Assembly (NCBI GenBank): GCA_937952975.1
Contig: CALFXX010000159.1
Location: forward strand, 75,506-139,505
Direction of reading: 5' to 3'
Origin: an uncultured Alcaligenaceae bacterium
GTDB taxonomy: Bacteria > Pseudomonadota > Gammaproteobacteria > Burkholderiales > Burkholderiaceae_B
Length of the DNA: 64,000 nt
Shown: positions 16,538 through 25,800 of the stretch, piece after piece
Layout: each line of letters opens with the position of its first letter
How positions within the stretch are numbered: position 1 is the stretch's first letter
Made by a program: the position numbers and the translations under genes
Notes under the pieces: generated by a model
Told to the model about the DNA's origin: nothing
The model's database searches: none
What the model saw: only the letters and a program-made list of their open reading frames with translations

Positions 16538-17428
16538 TTACGCAAGCTGCGTTGCAGCGGCAATCTTTTTGGCCAAGCGAAGATGTGGTGTATCGAGCAT
16601 CTTGCCATCAAGCGTGGCCACACCCACGCTAGTGTTAGCGGCAAAGGCTGCAATCACCCGTTGAGCCCACTCTTGAGCCTGCGCGTCAGGTGTCATGGCT
16701 TGATTAATCACTGGCACCTGCCCTGGATGAATTGCCGCTTTCGCTGAAAATCCATCGCGATAGGCACGGCGCGTTTCGCGCAGTAGCGCCTCAGGGTTAT
16801 TGAGCTCAGTAGGAACGGTATCAATTGCGGGCACGCCCGCGGCAGCCGCTGCAAACAAGCACAGGTTGCGCACCAGACCAAACGGAGACGTCCACTGCTC
16901 TGGCGCCTCTTCATCTTTGTTTGTCAACGCACCGATATCGCCAGCCAAATCTTCGGCACCCCACATCAATCCGGCCAGGCGCGGTGAGGCGCCACGGTAG
17001 CTGTTTAAGCCTGCTAGTGCTTCAGCGGTTTCTGTCACGATTGGCAAGATTGCGGTCTGGGCGGCTTCGCCAACAACTGCCGGAAACATCTGCTCAAAGG
17101 CTTCAAGATAAGCAGCCAACAAAGCCACATCTGCTGCACCAGAAGACTTAGGCAGTGCAATCCCATCGGGACGGCAACGCATCACTGCTGCCAGGTCAGC
17201 CAAGGTCATGCCCGTGGTGAGGGCGTTTACCCGCACATAGAGCTTGGGTGTTTTGACCCCTGAGGCCTTGACCTGCGTCAAAAATTTAACAACTTCGATG
17301 CGGCCATCTTCTTTGCGGGCAGGCGACACGGCATCTTCAAGATCAAAAATCAAAACATCGGCACCGCTTTGCAGTGATTTCTCGAGCTTACGCGGGCTGT
17401 CAGCAGGTACGAATAATAATGATCGCAT
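16538..17428 (-). CDS. CitE-like HpcH/HpaI family C-C lyase
   Basis: 296-residue TIM-barrel lyase acting on acyl-CoA substrates such as citramalyl-CoA, malyl-CoA or citryl-CoA. Visible motifs are RSLLFVPADSPRKLEKS, the metal and substrate region DVLIFDLEDAVSPARK, PKSSGAADV, MWGAEDLAGDIGA and AAIHPGQV. The start at 17428 gives the canonical RSLLFVP opening; the frame extends slightly upstream. No citD or citF lies nearby, so it is not a citrate lyase complex subunit. It is the first gene of the minus-strand operon with two CoA-transferases and is the lyase expected to split citramalyl-CoA to pyruvate and acetyl-CoA (inference). Confidence 0.9.
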   Translation of the reverse strand: MRSLLFVPADSPRKLEKSLQSGADVLIFDLEDAVSPARKEDGRIEVVKFLTQVKASGVKTPKLYVRVNALTTGMTLADLAAVMRCRPDGIALPKSSGAADVALLAAYLEAFEQMFPAVVGEAAQTAILPIVTETAEALAGLNSYRGASPRLAGLMWGAEDLAGDIGALTNKDEEAPEQWTSPFGLVRNLCLFAAAAAGVPAIDTVPTELNNPEALLRETRRAYRDGFSAKAAIHPGQVPVINQAMTPDAQAQEWAQRVIAAFAANTSVGVATLDGKMLDTPHLRLAKKIAAATQLA

Positions 17429-17522
17429 GAAGGGTCTCCGTTTTATATGCAAAGCGGCGCGTCGTTCAAAGTGGCGCGCCGCTGAGTGTCAATATTTTGA
17501 CTTGAGTATAGCGTGACAAATT

Positions 17523-18080
17523 CTAAGACTTTGGCCCGTCGTAAAACTGAGGCCAAAGTTGTAGTGTGACCTCTCGATTGCTTGCGTAGGCGTAGCAGCT
17601 ATCGATTTTGACTGGTCGGCCATTTACATCCAGTACCTCTGGCCGATGACGAACGACAGGCCACAACGCTTGGTATGCAGCGGTCGCCATGGGGCCTAGC
17701 AACTCCATCAAATGTGTACAGCTTGCAGCCCCTTTCAATTTTGAACGCACTAACTTTGCCCATCCGCCACCAATGCGCTCGCCCTTTAGCACCGAAAGCG
17801 TCGGTGGTGCTTGCTTGCAAACGCTAAACGGGGTTGAGTCTGAGGACGAAAATACATCATGAATTAAAAATTCGTCATCGATTACCAGACGAATCCATAA
17901 GTCATGTATCGGTTGCCCTGGAGCAAGTACTCGGTTAGTCAAAGGCGCTACAAACTCGATTGGTTTGTTATCAACCACTCGACCCTCGATATCGTAGAGC
18001 CCATCGACGCGTCGATACGCTCGCATGGTGATCTGACGTTTATGAATTTCTTCGCGTTCGATACTGTCTGGCAAGGGCAC
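17523..18080 (-). CDS. DUF2889 conserved hypothetical protein
   Basis: 185-residue soluble protein that begins with ERxExHxRxI-type residues (SIEREEIHKRQITMRAYRR) and continues as GLYDIEGRVVDNK, the hallmark of DUF2889. No catalytic motif is evident. Function unknown. It is transcribed away from lptF and is upstream of, but separated by about 95 nt from, the CitE-like gene. Confidence 0.8.
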   Translation of the reverse strand: MPLPDSIEREEIHKRQITMRAYRRVDGLYDIEGRVVDNKPIEFVAPLTNRVLAPGQPIHDLWIRLVIDDEFLIHDVFSSSDSTPFSVCKQAPPTLSVLKGERIGGGWAKLVRSKLKGAASCTHLMELLGPMATAAYQALWPVVRHRPEVLDVNGRPVKIDSCYAYASNREVTLQLWPQFYDGPKS

Positions 18081-18161
18081 TTTCGCTCTCTTTTGGGTAG
18101 GATCATGAAAATAGCTTGAGTCGGGTAAGTGTATCTTGGATCCCGCCGAGCACCCAACTGC

Positions 18162-18190
18162 TTGAACCCTCGAAAGTAAGCCAGTATGCT
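18162..18190 (+). promoter_or_regulatory. Candidate sigma-70 promoter for lptF
   Basis: TTGAAC (18162-18167) and TATGCT (18185-18190) are separated by 17 nt. They lie about 65 nt upstream of the lptF ATG and within the divergent gap with the DUF2889 gene. Confidence 0.45.
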
Positions 18191-18254
18191 AAATTTGATG
18201 CGTGGTGTGCTTTCGCACCGGTCATGGCGCTTGATGTTTCGGTGCCAAAAATAA

Positions 18255-19373
18255 ATGTCCCTATTTAAACGCTCGGTCGTCTCAGAAATCGCAAATCACT
18301 TTAGCGTCGTGCTCTCGACGTTGATCGTGGTGTGGCTCAGCGTTGTGCTGGTGCGCTTACTTGGTGAGGCTGCGGCCGGCCGCATTGGCTCGGACGTTGT
18401 TGTTGGCTTAGCCACGTTCACCCTCATTGCTGCTCTTCCAATTATCTTAACGGTATCGATTTTTATTGGTGTGCTGACGACCGTGACGCGAAATTATCGC
18501 GAATCTGAGATGGTAGTCTGGTTTTCAAGTGGGCTATCGCTTGCCAATTGGGTGAATCCAGTCTTGCGGATTGCCATTCCAATCGCAGCGCTCATCTCGT
18601 TTTTAACCCTTTACGCGACCCCTTGGGCTAATCGGCAAATTGGTGAATATCGTGCGCGTTTCGAAATGCGCTCTGACCTATCAAAAATCACCCCCGGTCA
18701 GTTTCTAGAAACCGAGAAAGGCGCCCGGGTGTTTTTTGTTGAGGGCACCACGAGCGTCACCGACAACCCCTTAGGTCAGGTCTTTATGCGTCTGATTGAC
18801 ACTGACTGGCTAACCTTGATTACCTCCGCCTCAGCCAAAATTGAAGCCGAGGCCAATGGCGATCGCTTTCTCGTTTTAGGCGCCGGCCACCGCTACGACC
18901 TCAAACCAGAAACCTCTGAAATGCGCTTTGCTGAGTTTGATGCGTTTGGGGTACGCATTGAAAGTAAAAACGCTGAAGAGTCGCTTGAAAAAGCTCGGGC
19001 AACCACGCTTGAAAGCCGTCGATCCCGACCAACATCGCTGCTCATCAGCGACCGAGAAAATAGTTCGTACGGCCAGATCATGTGGCGGCTAGCCTTGCCA
19101 CTCGCAGCCTTAAATCTCGCCTTGATGGCCATCCCGTTAGGTGCAGTAAACCCGCGCATTGGTCGTTCTGGCGATTTATTAATCGCTGGTTTGGTTGCCA
19201 TGCTGTACATGAACCTCATCAACATCACGCAAGGCTGGATCATTCATGGCAAATTGCGCTTTGTCATTGGGGTGTGGCTCATACACGCCATCTTCGGCGC
19301 CTTCACCGTGATCTTGCTGTGGCACCGGTTGCGCGTCAAAGAACCTAAACCGCCGGTCGTCACGTCCGCCTAA
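18255..19373 (+). CDS. lptF: LPS export ABC permease LptF
   Basis: Inner-membrane subunit of the LptB2FGC lipopolysaccharide extractor. 372 residues. Three hydrophobic segments lie in 1-120, a periplasmic beta-jellyroll-like domain in about 130-265 (RVFFVEGTTSV, ETSEMRFAEFDAFGVRIE), and three C-terminal membrane segments. The cytoplasmic coupling region after the second segment contains YRESEMVVWFSSGLSL, as in LptF. In most relatives lptG follows immediately; here it does not, and a 268-nt AT-rich gap and an unrelated small gene come next. LptG would have to be encoded elsewhere. Confidence 0.9.
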   Translation: MSLFKRSVVSEIANHFSVVLSTLIVVWLSVVLVRLLGEAAAGRIGSDVVVGLATFTLIAALPIILTVSIFIGVLTTVTRNYRESEMVVWFSSGLSLANWVNPVLRIAIPIAALISFLTLYATPWANRQIGEYRARFEMRSDLSKITPGQFLETEKGARVFFVEGTTSVTDNPLGQVFMRLIDTDWLTLITSASAKIEAEANGDRFLVLGAGHRYDLKPETSEMRFAEFDAFGVRIESKNAEESLEKARATTLESRRSRPTSLLISDRENSSYGQIMWRLALPLAALNLALMAIPLGAVNPRIGRSGDLLIAGLVAMLYMNLINITQGWIIHGKLRFVIGVWLIHAIFGAFTVILLWHRLRVKEPKPPVVTSA

Positions 19374-19417
19374 TCAAACTTTGCAAGAAGCGGGTATTGG
19401 GTGCACGATTGGCTTGT

Positions 19418-19445
19418 TTGAAAGCAATTTTCAAGAGTTTTTTTT
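19418..19445 (+). terminator. Candidate terminator after lptF
   Basis: TTGAAA (19418-19423) pairs with TTTCAA (19429-19434) around a 5-nt loop and is followed by a run of eight Ts after GAG. The AT-rich stem is weak. Confidence 0.4.
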
Positions 19446-19641
19446 CTTGACAGCTTGTTTTTAGTGCTTTCCATGATTGATTTCTAATTTAATCAGCGTA
19501 AGCTTTCAAATATATCTAATCGTTGCGTTGTTCAGCGCAATGCGCGCAAAAAGAAAATCACGTTTTCGTGTTCGTTTACACACTGCGTCGATTGCGTCCT
19601 TTTGCTAGCTTAATAACGTTATTGCTTTCACGGAGAATATC

Positions 19642-19995
19642 GTGGCCACCCAACAACCTGCCGCCATCAACGAAAAACGAGCCGATCAACCTTTGCGCGA
19701 GGCCGTCGATCGTTTTTTAAGTTACATCAAAAAAAATATTGAAACTGAGAACTATCAAAGCAATCAGTGGGATGACCAACTCGTCGACAAAATGGTCAGT
19801 AGCGTGCGTGTGACTGGGCGCGAGCCTTTTCTGAAAATTGAAAAAGCAAATAAGGTTTGCGGCTATATCGTCAAGGCAGATAGCAAAGACCTTAAGCGTG
19901 GCGACATCTTAGGGCGCACCGCCTTTTTAGGCCGGCCTGCGACATCACGTATTTTAGGGAATGTCTTAGAAAACAAGTTTGCGTTAGCCGCTTGA
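19642..19995 (+). CDS. Small hypothetical protein
   Basis: 117-residue protein starting at GTG 19642, supported by GGAG about 6 nt upstream. It is hydrophilic and without signal peptide or membrane segment. The N-terminal half is charged and helical (REAVDRFLSYIKKNIETEN). The C-terminal half is beta-like with several glycines (KVCGYIVKADSKDLKRGDIL). I do not recognise a family. It is expressed alone, with an AT-rich 268-nt upstream region and a strong terminator downstream. Confidence 0.6.
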   Translation: MATQQPAAINEKRADQPLREAVDRFLSYIKKNIETENYQSNQWDDQLVDKMVSSVRVTGREPFLKIEKANKVCGYIVKADSKDLKRGDILGRTAFLGRPATSRILGNVLENKFALAA

Positions 19996-20034
19996 TCTTG
20001 CAAAAGCTGCGATAGCATCGTCTGATTTTGAAAT

Positions 20035-20064
20035 AAAAAACGCAGCATGTTCGCTGCGTTTTTT
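20035..20064. terminator. Strong bidirectional Rho-independent terminator
   Basis: AAAAAACGCAGC (20035-20046) pairs perfectly with GCTGCGTTTTTT (20053-20064) around a 6-nt loop. It lies between the small plus-strand gene ending at 19995 and the minus-strand asparaginase-family gene ending at 20115. Confidence 0.92.
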
Positions 20065-20114
20065 ATTGCGGTTTTTGTTTTGCAAGCGCTAAGAGCAACC
20101 AAACGGGCGAGTTG

Positions 20115-21125
20115 CTAATACTGATCAAAATAAGACTGCACCACCTCAGGATCCTGCGTCACAGTCAATGCCAACATGAGCAAGATCCGGCACTTTTGAG
20201 CATTTAAATTGTCAGCGGCAACCATGTGCTGGTCGCGTAGATATTTTCTTCGTGCGACCCTACCCGCACCACCTCTGCTTGCCTGCACCACAATGACGCC
20301 CTTTGACACCGTGCGTTCAAAAGCCGCGTTTTGGAGCAATGGCGCGATGCCAGGGGGCAAACCGGCCGAAACTAAACCGCGAGCTCCGGCAGCCACATAG
20401 GCCTCGATTGCGACATCATCCGCACCGGCATAAGCGTAAACAATATCAACTCGGGGCAGCTCTTTTAGCCCTGCAACATCAAATATCGTGTCAATCGTAT
20501 GCTTGCGTACCGGATGGCGATAAATCACAACCTGATCTCCGTCAACCTGACCCAGCACACCAAAGTCTGGCGTTCTGAAGGTATTGACACGATAAGTTGA
20601 CACTTTGGTGACCTCACGAGCAGCTTGAATCTCGTCATTTAAAACCACCAATACGCCCAGCCCTTTAGCTTTTGGGTCAATCGCCGTGCGTACCGCGGCA
20701 AGCAGATTCATTGGCCCCTCTGAACTCACGGCACTAGGCGGGCGTTGCGCACCAACCAGCACAACCGTTGCTTTGATTTTCAACGTTAGATTCAAAAAAT
20801 AGGCCGTCTCTTCGAGCGTCGAGGTGCCGTGCAAAATGACGTAGCCATCAAAACCACCGCTCTGCGCCTCAGTGGCATGAATCAGCTTTAGTAATTCAAG
20901 CCAATCGGCGGGACCAATGGCAGTGCTGCCAACTTCTCGAAAATTTATTGGCACCAGCTCAGCAAAGCGTGCAAGCTCTGGCGTGCGCTCAACGATTTCA
21001 GCGGGTTTAATTTTGCGACCGACGTCGGGATAGTCAAGTACATCCAGACTATCAAAAGAGATTGATGAGATGGTTCCACCGGTGCCGATGACGGCAACGC
21101 GCGGTTTAGAAGAGGGTGTGCTCAT
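20115..21125 (-). CDS. Asparaginase/glutaminase-family protein with an altered active-site motif
   Basis: 336 residues, cytoplasmic, normal family length. The first catalytic threonine motif GTGGTIS is at 14-20. The second motif reads HGTSTLEETAYFL (from 99); E. coli asparaginase II has HGTDT here, so the substrate-binding Asp90 equivalent is Ser102. The Lys of the second triad is plausible in REVTKVSTY. The fold is clear, but activity on asparagine is uncertain, and it may belong to a subfamily acting on another amide. It is separated from tssA by 83 nt and a different pathway, so it is probably not part of the T6SS. Confidence 0.85.
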   Translation of the reverse strand: MSTPSSKPRVAVIGTGGTISSISFDSLDVLDYPDVGRKIKPAEIVERTPELARFAELVPINFREVGSTAIGPADWLELLKLIHATEAQSGGFDGYVILHGTSTLEETAYFLNLTLKIKATVVLVGAQRPPSAVSSEGPMNLLAAVRTAIDPKAKGLGVLVVLNDEIQAAREVTKVSTYRVNTFRTPDFGVLGQVDGDQVVIYRHPVRKHTIDTIFDVAGLKELPRVDIVYAYAGADDVAIEAYVAAGARGLVSAGLPPGIAPLLQNAAFERTVSKGVIVVQASRGGAGRVARRKYLRDQHMVAADNLNAQKCRILLMLALTVTQDPEVVQSYFDQY

Positions 21126-21208
21126 GACTGACGGCTCCGTGTCGCAAATTTAAAGACAGTGCCTAGTCTACCCGAGACTTGCCTTAGCCCAATACACGAC
21201 AACCTCAA

Positions 21209-22837
21209 CTACACCTGGCGCATCGCCTCACCAAAATCAAGCATCGAGACTTTTTTCAACGCCACCTGCACCACGTTTTGACTCGCGGCTATTTTTTCAA
21301 GATCCGCAGTATCTTCTAACTGCTTGGCGACTGCACGCGCAGCGCGAAGCTTCAAACTCCAGGCCAGTAAGGCCAGTTCTGGCTCCCAGTACATCAGGTT
21401 TAAGCGCTCGCACTCATCCAGCAATGGATCAATCAACGGCTGCACATCTACGTCTTTTTTCAGACCGAGCGCGAGTTCAGCCAACGCTACTCGGGCGCGA
21501 AACTGATCGCGCCCCGAGCGCGTGTTGGATAGAAAGTCTTGTAGCCCAGCAACGGCTGCGTCAGAATCACCCGAGCCCACATTTTCGTTGGCCTGTTTCT
21601 TTACTTCAGAAAATTTATCCGTCGCGCCGCCGCCCAGACGCTCGGCCTGGCAGGTCGCAATCCATGCTTTAGTGGCCTCGTCCGCAAAAGGGGTACCGTC
21701 CGAAAAAGTAAGCTTTTCAATCCCAGGCAAACGCTTAACCAGCGCTAAAACCTCATCGATCACAGCGGACCGCATCGTCGCAGCCGCAGGCCCCATTGCG
21801 CCATAGGCAATCGCAGACTGTCGATCAAGGTCGAGCCAGAAAGGATAGGTCGCCAAGCGCCCCTCACAAAATCCTGCGACCCCCTGAGGGTTGCCCGCAT
21901 CGCACACCGTTTGAAACGATTGCATCTCGGCCATCGGTGGGGGCGCAATCAGCGTGGTCTGCCCTTGCGCTTGTGGCAAGCTTAACAAGGCACCACGTGC
22001 ACCGAAACGATTCAAGCCGATAGCGAGCGGATTATAGGGATCAAGCTCAACGAGCTTTTGGCTTGCATCCCCCAAGTAAGCAAAGACTGAATCTAAGGCA
22101 GCCACCAAATCGTCAACGTTTGCGACTTTGCTTAAGTCGCCAAGCTGCGGGCCTGTTGGTGCAATCGTTGAGGTGGACGTATTCGCTGCCGAATTTGATC
22201 CGATTACACCTGAAGAAGCAGTTGCCTGCTGCCCCTGCGCCCCAGAGGAGGTCTGCGAAGAGTCTTGTGCCACTGCAGAGGCAGGCGCGGCAGCGGGTTC
22301 AAGGACATCAAGCCGCTTAATCAGATTGACCAGTTCGTTCAGCGAGGGCGCCTCGGGGTCAACTTCAGCGAATGTACGATCGATTCCTTGAATACGCTCA
22401 ACCAACAAATCGTGCGCGTCAACCGGCAACGGTGCCGGCGTTGCGGTGCTGAGCCACGCAGTGACCCGATCCGTCCACCAGACGATCGCGTTGCGCCGCC
22501 CGCGCAATCTCTTAATGGACGGAAAGCCGGTCTCCCAGTAGGTTTTTAGCAAACCTGCGAACAATCCCAAACCAGCGGACAAACCGTCAATGCCGGATTT
22601 CTCAACCCAAGCCGCCGACAACCACGACGCGACCATGAAATCTTTAGATATCGTTTTTAATAACTCAGTGGATTGGGCTTCAACCTTGAGCCAGTCTGGC
22701 TGACGATCAGCAGAGGGGCTTGTTAAACGCTCAATCTCGGCAAAAACCACCTCGTATTGCGGCGTTTCACGCGACTCCGCACCGCCAGGGCTTTCATTAG
22801 AAATGGGGAGCAGCAGTGCCTCAAAATCGATTGCCAT
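21209..22837 (-). CDS. tssA: T6SS protein TssA (ImpA family)
   Basis: 542-residue cytoplasmic protein that organises baseplate assembly and sheath polymerisation. The N-terminal ImpA domain (about 1-130) is clear: LLLPISNESPGGAESR and the SWLSAAWVEKSGIDGLSAGL stretch. An Ala/Ser-rich, low-complexity linker (about 190-225) precedes the C-terminal domain. The ATG at 22837 is preceded by AGG at good spacing; a TTG six bases upstream is the only extension. It is the last gene of the long minus-strand T6SS operon, directly after tssM1, and the only tssA in the island. Confidence 0.92.
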   Translation of the reverse strand: MAIDFEALLLPISNESPGGAESRETPQYEVVFAEIERLTSPSADRQPDWLKVEAQSTELLKTISKDFMVASWLSAAWVEKSGIDGLSAGLGLFAGLLKTYWETGFPSIKRLRGRRNAIVWWTDRVTAWLSTATPAPLPVDAHDLLVERIQGIDRTFAEVDPEAPSLNELVNLIKRLDVLEPAAAPASAVAQDSSQTSSGAQGQQATASSGVIGSNSAANTSTSTIAPTGPQLGDLSKVANVDDLVAALDSVFAYLGDASQKLVELDPYNPLAIGLNRFGARGALLSLPQAQGQTTLIAPPPMAEMQSFQTVCDAGNPQGVAGFCEGRLATYPFWLDLDRQSAIAYGAMGPAAATMRSAVIDEVLALVKRLPGIEKLTFSDGTPFADEATKAWIATCQAERLGGGATDKFSEVKKQANENVGSGDSDAAVAGLQDFLSNTRSGRDQFRARVALAELALGLKKDVDVQPLIDPLLDECERLNLMYWEPELALLAWSLKLRAARAVAKQLEDTADLEKIAASQNVVQVALKKVSMLDFGEAMRQV

Positions 22838-22846
22838 AAACAAACC

Positions 22847-25800
22847 TCAGAGCGTACAAGTCACAGATTTTGAGGGTAGCACGGGTTTCTCTGACTTTGA
22901 AGACAACCCATTGATCTGGCTAGTGAGGCTTTTCTCGGTGCGCGCCGCCTGTGCCTGCTCTAGCGCAAGCTTTTCAGCGACGAGCGCGCTTCGTTCAGCG
23001 ACCTCCGACTCATACTTGGCGACAGCCTCTTGCAACACTGCACCATCGGATATCTTAAACACGACGTCAATTTTTTTAATATCCAAGGCAACGAGCGCCT
23101 CTTTCTGATCAGGAAAATCCGCAGGGACAAAGGTCTTTTTCCCGTCTCTAAAATCGCGTAAAAACCGCTCAAAACCAAATTCGCCGCTCCAGCGCGCGAC
23201 CAAGGTCATGTTGTCGACAAAGATCTTTAACTCGCTGTCGCCGCACGTGGTGGCGCTCCAGTTAAATACCTGCGAGGTCGAAAAATTAAGTTGCGTCAGG
23301 CGTTGCGGTGCCTTGGCACAATTAAGTGTCAAACCCGCGCCATAGGGTTGAATCGTAGCGTCGGCGTTAGCTTTTAGCGGAAACGACGCCACCCCAACAT
23401 TAAAAGCTGTCTGATTGAATTTAGCAGCATCCGAATCAATTTGTGCCAGTCTGGCGTCAATAAATTTACTTCTAGCGGCTGCGCGCGTCTCATCCAGTTT
23501 GGCCTGTAGTTCGGCCTTTTTTGTTGCCGCATCGCGGGCCCGCTTTTCAGCTGCGGCACGATTGATAAAACTTAAAAACTCAGCATCCCAAGGCAAGACC
23601 CAGTTAAAGGAGGCGGCTTTAACATACCCCGAGGCACTTTGACTCAAAAAAGGCTTGGCCGTCTTATCTAAATAAGGCCACAAGACCCCATCAGAACCCA
23701 TGACTTTGTCATAAAACGCGGCATCATCTGTGGCTAATTGTGTAGCAGCTAAAACCTGACTCTCCCATTCAGCCTGCATGGTGCATGCCGCGTTCAGGTA
23801 GGCATATGCAGCCGTGGTAACAAGCTCGCCACGCAACAACGCCCATACAGGCTCGTTGGCGGGTTGGTCGCGTGATCCCAAGGCATCTTGCAGACGCTTC
23901 ATCGCATTAAAAGCATCGCGCAAACTCGAGTCTTTGACCGTTGGATCGCGCCCGAGCACACTGAAGTCACTGGCTAAGGTCGCCGCCTTACCCGGTGCCG
24001 AAACCGCTTCGCTCACGGCCTTAGCTAAGGCCTGATTAAAGACCCCGTATAACTTACCGGCACTCATTAGGTTTTTTTCAGTTTGTACCGTCGCAGAGGT
24101 GACGGCCGCTCGCCCACTTTGCGCAGACAGTAAAAGCGGTGCCGAGGATTGCACTGTATCAAGCTTGCTTGCAACGCTACCAATGATAGAGGTGTTGCTA
24201 GCAGCCTTACGGATTGATCTTAAGACTTCGACCGATGCAATCCAATTTGGGCGCAGAGGTCGGTTTTCTTCTGGAAATTCTTGAAGTAGGCGTTCTTCAA
24301 TCCGAACAAAAGGACTCGCTTGACTATTGAACGTTGTCAGGAGATCAATCCAGTCCGTTTCTGTTTTAAGTAAGTCACGCCCATTAGGAAACTGCAACAT
24401 GAAGTTTTTCCAGGCAACTTCGCGCTGGATATTATAGTTTTCCCAAAAGGCCATTTCTTTTGACTGATAGATTTCACGCAAAACCTGCACCGCATTAACT
24501 TTCGCAAGAAAAGCAGCGATTGCCTGATAGCCCGCGAGGGTGTAAGCACCACTCACCTTAGTAACAGAGGGCGTACCCGTTGGATTCCAGTAGTCACTCA
24601 AATTCACGTCACTCACACTCGGCTGGTTTACAACCCAATCAAACAGCCATGACAAACTTCGATCTCGCTGCGAAACATTTGAAAGACCTGTTTTTAAGTC
24701 ACTGAGCCGCCTATGCAAATTGTCGACGCTATCCCACGCTGCGTAATAGAGGTAGAGTTCATCAACCGCTTTAGCGTGAAACTTACTCAGCTCAGGTACT
24801 AACACCTGACTTGGACTCGCTATCGGCTCGTCGATTTGACGCAAACTATGCATCGACTCCCGATTACTCGCAGCTAACGTCAACGAGATTCGATGAATCA
24901 TGTAGTCAATGGCCAGACCGTGATACAGGCCAGAATCTCTCATATTTGAGTCAAGTGCAGCAAAAAATCGCTGATTGATGATGTCAACTTGATAACGCTC
25001 ATAGATCTGCACAAAATTACTTTTTAATTCGTCCTCTAATGCGTTCGACAAGCTCGAAAATGGCAAAAGAAAATTCCAACTATTTTCAGCCTGCTCGTTG
25101 AGCCAATTTATCTGTGGTTTGGTCGCCAAAATATGGTGAGCATATTTTTCAGCGTTGTCCCCTTTAGAGATTTTGGCCAATTTGAACTGACCTAACGCAT
25201 CTAACTGCGTCGATTCATTGACGTAGCCGCACACTAACCAAACAACGGTCAAACTCACCGCAGCGTAATAGCCGGTCCAAGCCAGACGAGTTCTTTTTTT
25301 TCGAAGATTTTCGTAAGTCGATAAGGGCTGAAAGGCGCGGTCATGACCCAACACCTGTTCGAAGACTCCTGGGCCAAAGACCAACTCGGTGTCGGCCGCG
25401 CTTCGAGCGGTACCCATACGACCCGCTTGCGAGTGCCAGCCAGACAAAAACAAGCCACGATAAAGAGGCGGCTCATGGTAAGCAGAGCTACCAAACAAGG
25501 ACATGAGTGCAGTTTCAAGCGGCGCCTGCAGATTACGAATATCGCGCGCGGCAAGCAACCCGGATTGCCCTGCATGCCCACCTTGGGTTGTCGCGCGTAG
25601 CGCGAGCCATGGCATATATCTCGCGAGCTCATCGATTGAGCGACGAACGTAGCCTGTTGCCAAAACAGACTGATAAGGCAACAAAGCGCCGGCCGGTTGA
25701 GAGAGTAGCTCTGCGGGCAAATGCGAAAGCAATTGCTCGACTCCATCGAGCTCGTCGGCATGAGTCAACATCACATAGACTGGCAGCCGGCGTCTGGCAA

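Noticed and set aside
21126..21208. Asparaginase-family gene as a T6SS effector
   Set aside because: It is a full-length metabolic-type enzyme in its own unit, 83 nt from tssA, with no spike-binding domain or immunity partner.
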